The notes under the pieces are model-generated. The model did not search any database and was not told the origin of the DNA. It saw only the letters and a list, made by a program, of their open reading frames with translations. A stretch of 64,000 bases of DNA. It comes from Cycas panzhihuaensis (taxonomy: Eukaryota > Cycadophyta). Every line of letters begins with the position of its first letter. Positions within the stretch are counted from its first letter, which is position 1. Location: NCBI GenBank assembly GCA_023213395.1, contig CM041465.1, forward strand, positions 9,610,001 through 9,674,000, in the 5' to 3' direction. Of the stretch, positions 58,701-64,000 are shown piece by piece. Position numbers and translations under genes: made by a program.

Positions 58701-60150
58701 TGAATAAGAAAGTATTGTCAAGCCATAACCCTTATGTATTATTTAATTTTATCATTAGCATTTTAAGGAAATACTTGGTATACTAAATAGTGAATAATGT
58801 TGCCATATCAGTCCTTATTAATGGGCCTTTAAACCTTGATCTAACTAAGAGTTAGGATGGCTTCATCTAGCAAGGAATCATTAAGAGGAGTTCTTGTTAA
58901 ATTAGGGACATGATGTGAGCCAATAGCTTTTCCATAACCATTTGCTTTTTTGATGTTCTATTAATAATTCATAGGTCTTACTCATATAGGAGGATAATCC
59001 ACTTTCTTACTCATATTATGAGGTATAATTTTATCATTAGGAAATGTAGGGAGTTAGATTGGATTATGACATTCATTATTCTACCAAGGAGGTAGTGCCT
59101 TAATTAAGCTAGGGTTTTGACTACTAGAATAAATTAATAGAATAGAATAGATAATTAAGCTATGTGGTGATAAGGGTATGACTAATAGAATAGATTACAT
59201 TCTCCACTCCTAAATCATCCTCTTAGGTTAGCATAACTCTAATAAATCCATTCATGGATGATGTATACAAAATGAATAGCTTATCAAACCACATGGGAGC
59301 TAGTATAGGGGAAGAAACTAGGACACATTTAAGCTCTTTAAAGGTAGATTATGTCACCAATGCCCAAATAAATAGGCTCTCCTTTTTTAGGAAGTTAGTT
59401 AGGGGTTTAGCATTCATAGAAAAATATTTCAAAAAATGTTACAAAATGGCAAGATACCCAAGAATGATTTGATTTGCTTTTGGGTTTGAGGGAGAGGCAT
59501 CTCTAAGATTGCCCTTACCTTATTAGGGTCAACTTCAATCCCTTTTTTGGATATGAGAAACCCTAAAATCTTTCTAGTTATAGCTACAAATATACACTCA
59601 TATGGTTTCAAACTTACATGGTATTTTCTACATATTAAGGAGATTTTCCTAAGATTAGCAAGGTGGTCTTTCTTTTCTTGTAATAGGACTAGTAGATCAT
59701 CTATGAATACCTCAAGAATCTTGCTAATGAAATCATGGAAAATGAAGTGCATAGCCTACTAGTATGTTATACCAATAGTTTTGAGGCTAAAGGACATTAT
59801 TATATAGGAAAATATGCCCCAAGGAGTGGTAAAGCTTATCTTGTCATAATCCTTAGGCAAAATTTAAATTTAATTACAACCAAGGAAATAATCTATGAGG
59901 AACATAACTTTAAACCATACCATGTGGTCTATGATCTAATCAATGAAGGGGAGGGAAAAGTTGTCCTTAGGTAGGTATTGTTGATGTCATTAAAATCATT
60001 ATAGATGCATATTATACCATTTTTCTTTACAACTAGGATAATGTTGGAGACCCAACACAAGTAGTCAATTGAGGTTATTAAGCTTACATTGTAGAGTTTC
60101 TCAACCTCCATCTTAATAGTATTTTAAAGTTTAGAATAAATTGGGCATTG
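58700..60150 (-). pseudogene. Element H reverse transcriptase and RNase H, decayed
   Basis: RT start open at 59929-60111 (E-V-E-K-L, D-Y-L-C-W-V-S-N-I, V-K-K-N-G). The catalytic region at 59429-59752 (107 codons) has V-F-I-D-D-L-L, the Asp pair, and K-K-G-I-E-V-D-P-N-K with S-F-L-G. RNase H follows from about 59420 (P-L-T-N-F-L-K-K-E, S-S-P-I-L-A-P) to about 58750. The K-K-G-I-E-V-D-P pattern is typical of Tat/Ogre elements. Confidence 0.86.
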
Positions 60151-60279
60151 CTTCTACTTTATAGGCTTGTCTCTTGGAATAGTTATGAGGTTGTTATGAT
60201 GATCATTGGTCTTATTCCCTTCATGTCACTATAATCCCATGTGAATACATCTTGGAACTCTTAAAAGAGCTATGTGTAT

Positions 60280-61514
60280 GAAACTATTTCTTTAAGGATC
60301 CTACCTCTATGATATTACTAAGGTTATTAGTGATGTTTACAGTTCCTCTTACGAGGAGGACATTCCCATCCTTAAAATGAAGAGAGTCTTGGTCAATAGG
60401 TAGATATGGAGTAACTTGAGCCATGATAGGTTTGGATAAAGGGGAACCAACAATAAGGCATTTGTAAAATCCTAGCTTATGGTGATTTGGAGAAATATTA
60501 GGGGACTCCCTTACAAGATGCTCCAATAATACTTCATCATTTTTAAAGCAATCTATCACATTGATGATTTTTTTTTAGGGATAGGCTCTTAGATTTATAA
60601 AAGAGAGTCAATATATTGGTCAACCTACTAATCAAAGACGTAAAGAGAATATTTTAAAGAAGATAAGTCTCGATATTGATGGCATGTATAACCAACTTCC
60701 TTAGAGGGTTAATTAAGGGTAATAGGAGGGTCATTGGTACTAAGCTCTTTATCAAAAATAAGAGGGCCCATTGATTTATCCAAAAGGGGTAGTGGAGGGA
60801 TATCATAGGTGATGGACTCATCACACAAAAAGGTGGAGTTAAACTTAGTATCTAGGTCATAGATTAGAGGGCTAGAATATGGATTGACTTGTATGACCAC
60901 CAAACTAGAGAAGTCTCAAATATAATAGATCATGGTAATAATTTGGATGGGAATGATGAGGTTTCCGTCCTTCCTTAAAGGGATGTTCTTACTAAGAGAG
61001 CTATTAGGGATCTTAGAAATATCATCTAAGTTGGTGACTACCCATAGGACTCCTACAAGATAGGTGGACTGTAAGATGGGTTGAGGAGTTATAGAAGGTA
61101 AGACAAGTATCTCCTCTTGGAAATTAAAATGCCAAGCATGGATGAACTAGTGTAAATGTCATGTAAGCTAAGCTCAATAAAAATGGGATATGTTATAGAT
61201 TAGAGGTAATAAATGGAAGGTCTTAGAATTTTTTATAAGGTCCCATTAAGGCCTACGTGGAGGTGAGGTCCTTTGAAAAGGGCCAAATAGAGGGGGAATG
61301 TCTTCATGAGATGCCTCCCTCTATGTATATGATAATATGGCCACTTGGTATATAATGGGATTTCCAACTTCTTAATCAGATATGGTGCCACTAAATACAA
61401 CTAAATATCCGTAACTACTAATGCTAATTAGAGAAAAATAACCACATTAGGTTTTGGGAATGGGAGATCTTGGTCAAATTATGGGCCTAAGTCTTAAAAA
61501 AAGGACTCATGTAA
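60280..61514 (-). pseudogene. Element H region upstream of RT, decayed
   Basis: Open parts at 60284-60559 (91 codons) and 60709-60903 (64 codons). No zinc knuckle or protease site was recognised with confidence; Tat/Ogre elements carry a long spacer here. It is cut at 61514 by Cop-7, and its 5' end is not in the window. Confidence 0.55.
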
Positions 61515-61812
61515 TGAAAAGAGTGGATCTATCCTTCATCTCTATGCGCTAAACACAAAGGCAAACATGGGAGTAAGAGAAACTTGAGAGAAAGAAAGTA
61601 GCTCTCACAAAATGGGGAGGTAAGAATGAATCTCCTCCATTGAGCTTTTGCTTTTATATTGAGAGAGGGAGCATTAGAGTTAGGTGAAATGAAATTACAC
61701 ATAATGTATATGAAAGTGTATTTCACTTAAGTGATCTAATTTAAAGTTCACTTAAGACCCTTTTTTGAAATAATCAACTAATGTAATGACCTGATGTCAT
61801 TAACCCTTTTCA
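61515..61812 (-). mobile_element. Cop-7 3' LTR
   Basis: 298 bp, TGAAAAGAGTGG to ACCCTTTTCA. The left flank is TGTAA (61510-61514), the expected half of a target duplication whose partner lies past the right edge. Confidence 0.93.
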
Positions 61813-62275
61813 ATCTCCCCCTTAATGGTAGAAGGCCATTTCATCCTATTTTATTCTATCCTATGAGGTCTTCATTTGAGCCTCTTATAAAGTAAACTAC
61901 TATGACACTTTTGTGGGAAACCCTCATGGGGAAGAAAACCCACAAATTTTCTAATCTACTAACCTGGCTCAGGCAGCTCTTTAAATGTAGCCAGATAGCC
62001 AATCAGTACAATGAATTTTGTAGCTAAAATCTACTCAGTCTCCATATACCATTTGGTCATCCCCCATGCCCTTTCAAGTTTTCACAGGTTTCGATTTTCC
62101 AAAATGATACAACCCTTATCCTTTTGCACCCACATGGAGTTTTCATGAAAGGGATAGAGCAGAGACTTACTCTTGTCCTTCCATGCCCACAAGGGATTTT
62201 CATGAATGAGACAGAGTATGATGGTCCTATTGTCATCTCCTTCAATCAGTCAGAGATGGAGGCCCTAAGGCTGAG
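61813..62275 (-). other. Cop-7 3' untranslated region
   Basis: Polypurine tract reverse (ATCTCCCCCTTAATGG) beside the LTR, then the repeated CACAAGGG-TTTTCATGAA motif (about 62128 and 62187). No gene. Confidence 0.75.
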
Positions 62276-63790
62276 TTACTTTTGAAACTATTCAAACTTC
62301 ACCTTCTTCACTGGTTTGGTAAAGATATCAGCCACTTGATCTACTGTGGGGCAGTACTCTAGTTGAATTATGCCATCATGAACTAGTTCTCTAATCACGG
62401 ACTTTTGTACTTATATGTTTGGTATGATCATGAAATATAGGATTTTTAGCCATCTGGATTGTAGATTGATTATCTACATGTAATCTAGTAGAACTTGTTT
62501 GGGTGGCATTTAATGTATTCAACAATTTTCTAAGCCATATCAGCTCCTTGCTTGTCTCAGAAGTAGTAATGTACTCAGCTTTGGTAATTGAGTCTACAAC
62601 TATTTTCTGTCGTCTAGATCTCCATGATATTGGTGCTGTTCTAAGAAATGTTACGTACCCAGATGTAGATCTTCCTGTGTCTTTATCTCCAGCAAAGTCT
62701 GACTCTGTGTATGCATAAAGTTTAAATTCTGCATTAGGTTCATATAATAGACCATATTTGCTAGTCGTCTTTAGGTACCTCAACACTCGTATTGTAACTT
62801 GCTAATGATTCTGCTTAGGATTTGTCATGAATCTTACAAGAATGCCAATAGAGTGTGCAATATCTGGCCTTGTGTTGGTAGTATAGATGAGACTACCTAT
62901 AAGTTGCCTGTAGAGTGTTGCGTATGCCTCCCTATTATCACCATCAACTGAGAGTTTAATATTAGGCTCCATAGGTGTATCCACTGGTCGAGCACCTTCT
63001 AATTGAAACATTGTTAGAAGATCGTTGATATGTTTTTCTTGGGAGAGAAAGATTTTGCCATCCTTTTGAGTTACTTCAATTCCCAAGTAATATTTCATCA
63101 ACCCAAGGTTAGACAATTCAAAAGTTTTAGCAAGGTCCTTCTTTAGCTGGCTGACTATCTGTTCACTATTCCTCGTTATGAGCATGTCATCCACAAAGAT
63201 TAAGAGGTAAGTGACTTTATCATTTTGGCACTTGATGAATAATGTTGCATCAATATCTTGATAGTTACAAACCTCATATCTAAGTTGCCTCATTCTTTCA
63301 GACAACTTGGTAAACTAAGCACGAGAGGCTTGCTTTAGGCCGTACAAGGAATTTTTGAGCCTACAAACTTTATGCCCCTGACTGTCAATCTTGTATCCTT
63401 CTAGCTGAGCCATGTAAATTTCTTCTTTAAGGTCCCCATTGAGAAATGCGGTCTTAACATCGAGTTGGTGGATTTTCCAACCCTATTGAGCAGCCAAGGC
63501 TATAAGAGTTCTGATTGTAGGCCACTTGGTTGTAGGAGCAAAGATTTCAATGTAGTCAATGCCTTCCCTTTGCATGAAGCCTTTTGTTACCAACCTCGCC
63601 TTGTGTTTTTCTAAGGTGCCATCTGATCTATACTTGTTTTTGAACACCCATTTATTTTGAACTACCTTTCTTCCAAGTGGTAGATTAACAAGCTCCCATG
63701 TACCGTTCTTAATAAGAGATTAATACTCTTCATTTATGGCATTTCTCTAAGCTGCATGCTTTACAACTTCTTGGTATGTTAGGGGCTCTT
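62276..63790 (-). pseudogene. Cop-7 reverse transcriptase and RNase H, best-kept Cop-A copy
   Basis: Open parts at 62802-63305 (167 codons, RT with F-V-D-D-M-L near 63187) and 62391-62786 (131 codons, RNase H with D-F-A-G-D-K-D-T-G-R-S-T). The RT start near 63700-63400 keeps K-G-F-M-Q-R-E-G-like and L-N-G-D-L-K-E-E-I sequence. A few TAG/TAA stops remain (one at a Q-N-H-W-Q equivalent near 62800). RNase H runs to about 62290. Confidence 0.92.
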
Positions 63791-64000
63791 CATTAAGAGC
63801 AAGATGTAGTTTTGCTGGTTCAAGCTTAATGAAAAGTGATTCATCCATCCTTGCTTTATGGGCACTTCTAGTGCCAGTTTTGCCTACCTCATCTGGTCGC
63901 ATATCCTTATGTAGCTGGTAGGCTTCACGAAAACCTCAAGTTGGGAATGAGGTTTTCATTTGCATAACCTCTTGATCTTCGTTCTGATCCTAAAAAGGAT
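63791..64000 (-). pseudogene. Cop-7 integrase-RT linker, cut by window edge
   Basis: Matches Cop-3 41740-41950, with the A-H-R/K-A-R-M region and F-P-T-x-G-F. The element continues to the right. Confidence 0.8.

Overview
The window looks like intergenic DNA of a large-genome land plant, most likely a seed plant. It is AT-rich and holds no intact host gene, rRNA, tRNA or CRISPR array. Almost every recognisable piece is a decayed LTR retrotransposon, Ty1/copia or Ty3/gypsy, priming from tRNA-Met-like sites (TGGTATCAGAGC). The two host-like sequences found are fragments carried inside retrotransposons. The species cannot be fixed from the sequence.

Layout. (1) 1-13571: a minus-strand copia element (Cop-1, cut by the left edge), split in its gag gene by a plus-strand gypsy element (Gyp-1, 4021-11009) with a 5-bp target duplication TGTTT. 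(2) About 14150-33070: an old plus-strand chromovirus-like gypsy (Gyp-2) whose integrase is split by a four-layer nest. Element C (17349-31906, minus) lies in Gyp-2, element D (18252-29244, plus) in C, and gypsy Gyp-3 (19334-25857, plus) in D; target duplications are TATGT, GGTAC and CATTC. C carries an intronless p24/TMED cargo-receptor-like sequence in sense. D carries an antisense RRM fragment resembling an RZ-1-type RNA-binding protein. (3) 33616-44126: a copia patchwork of Cop-4 (minus 3' end), Cop-B (minus, another family), then Cop-5 and Cop-3 (plus, 5'-truncated, joined head to tail through an LTR). (4) 44999-52601: Cop-6, a nearly full-length minus copia of the Cop-1 family. (5) 52602-56308: a poorly understood element (G) with about 0.4-kb direct repeats. 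(6) 56309-61514: a minus-strand Tat/Ogre-like gypsy (H). (7) 61515-64000: Cop-7, minus copia, running off the right edge.

Decay. Reading frames are often kept over kilobases but studded with stops. Those stops sit where related copies have Gln or Trp, with some Arg to TGA, as expected from C-to-T change in methylated repeats. LTR length is strikingly stable (298 bp in five Cop-A copies, 221/221 bp in D), so substitution has outpaced indels. Gyp-3 is the youngest element and the innermost layer of its nest. No protein here is likely to be made intact. The best leads are the two captured host sequences, the long leader and repeated 3' motif of the Cop-A family, and the rearranged junctions between elements.
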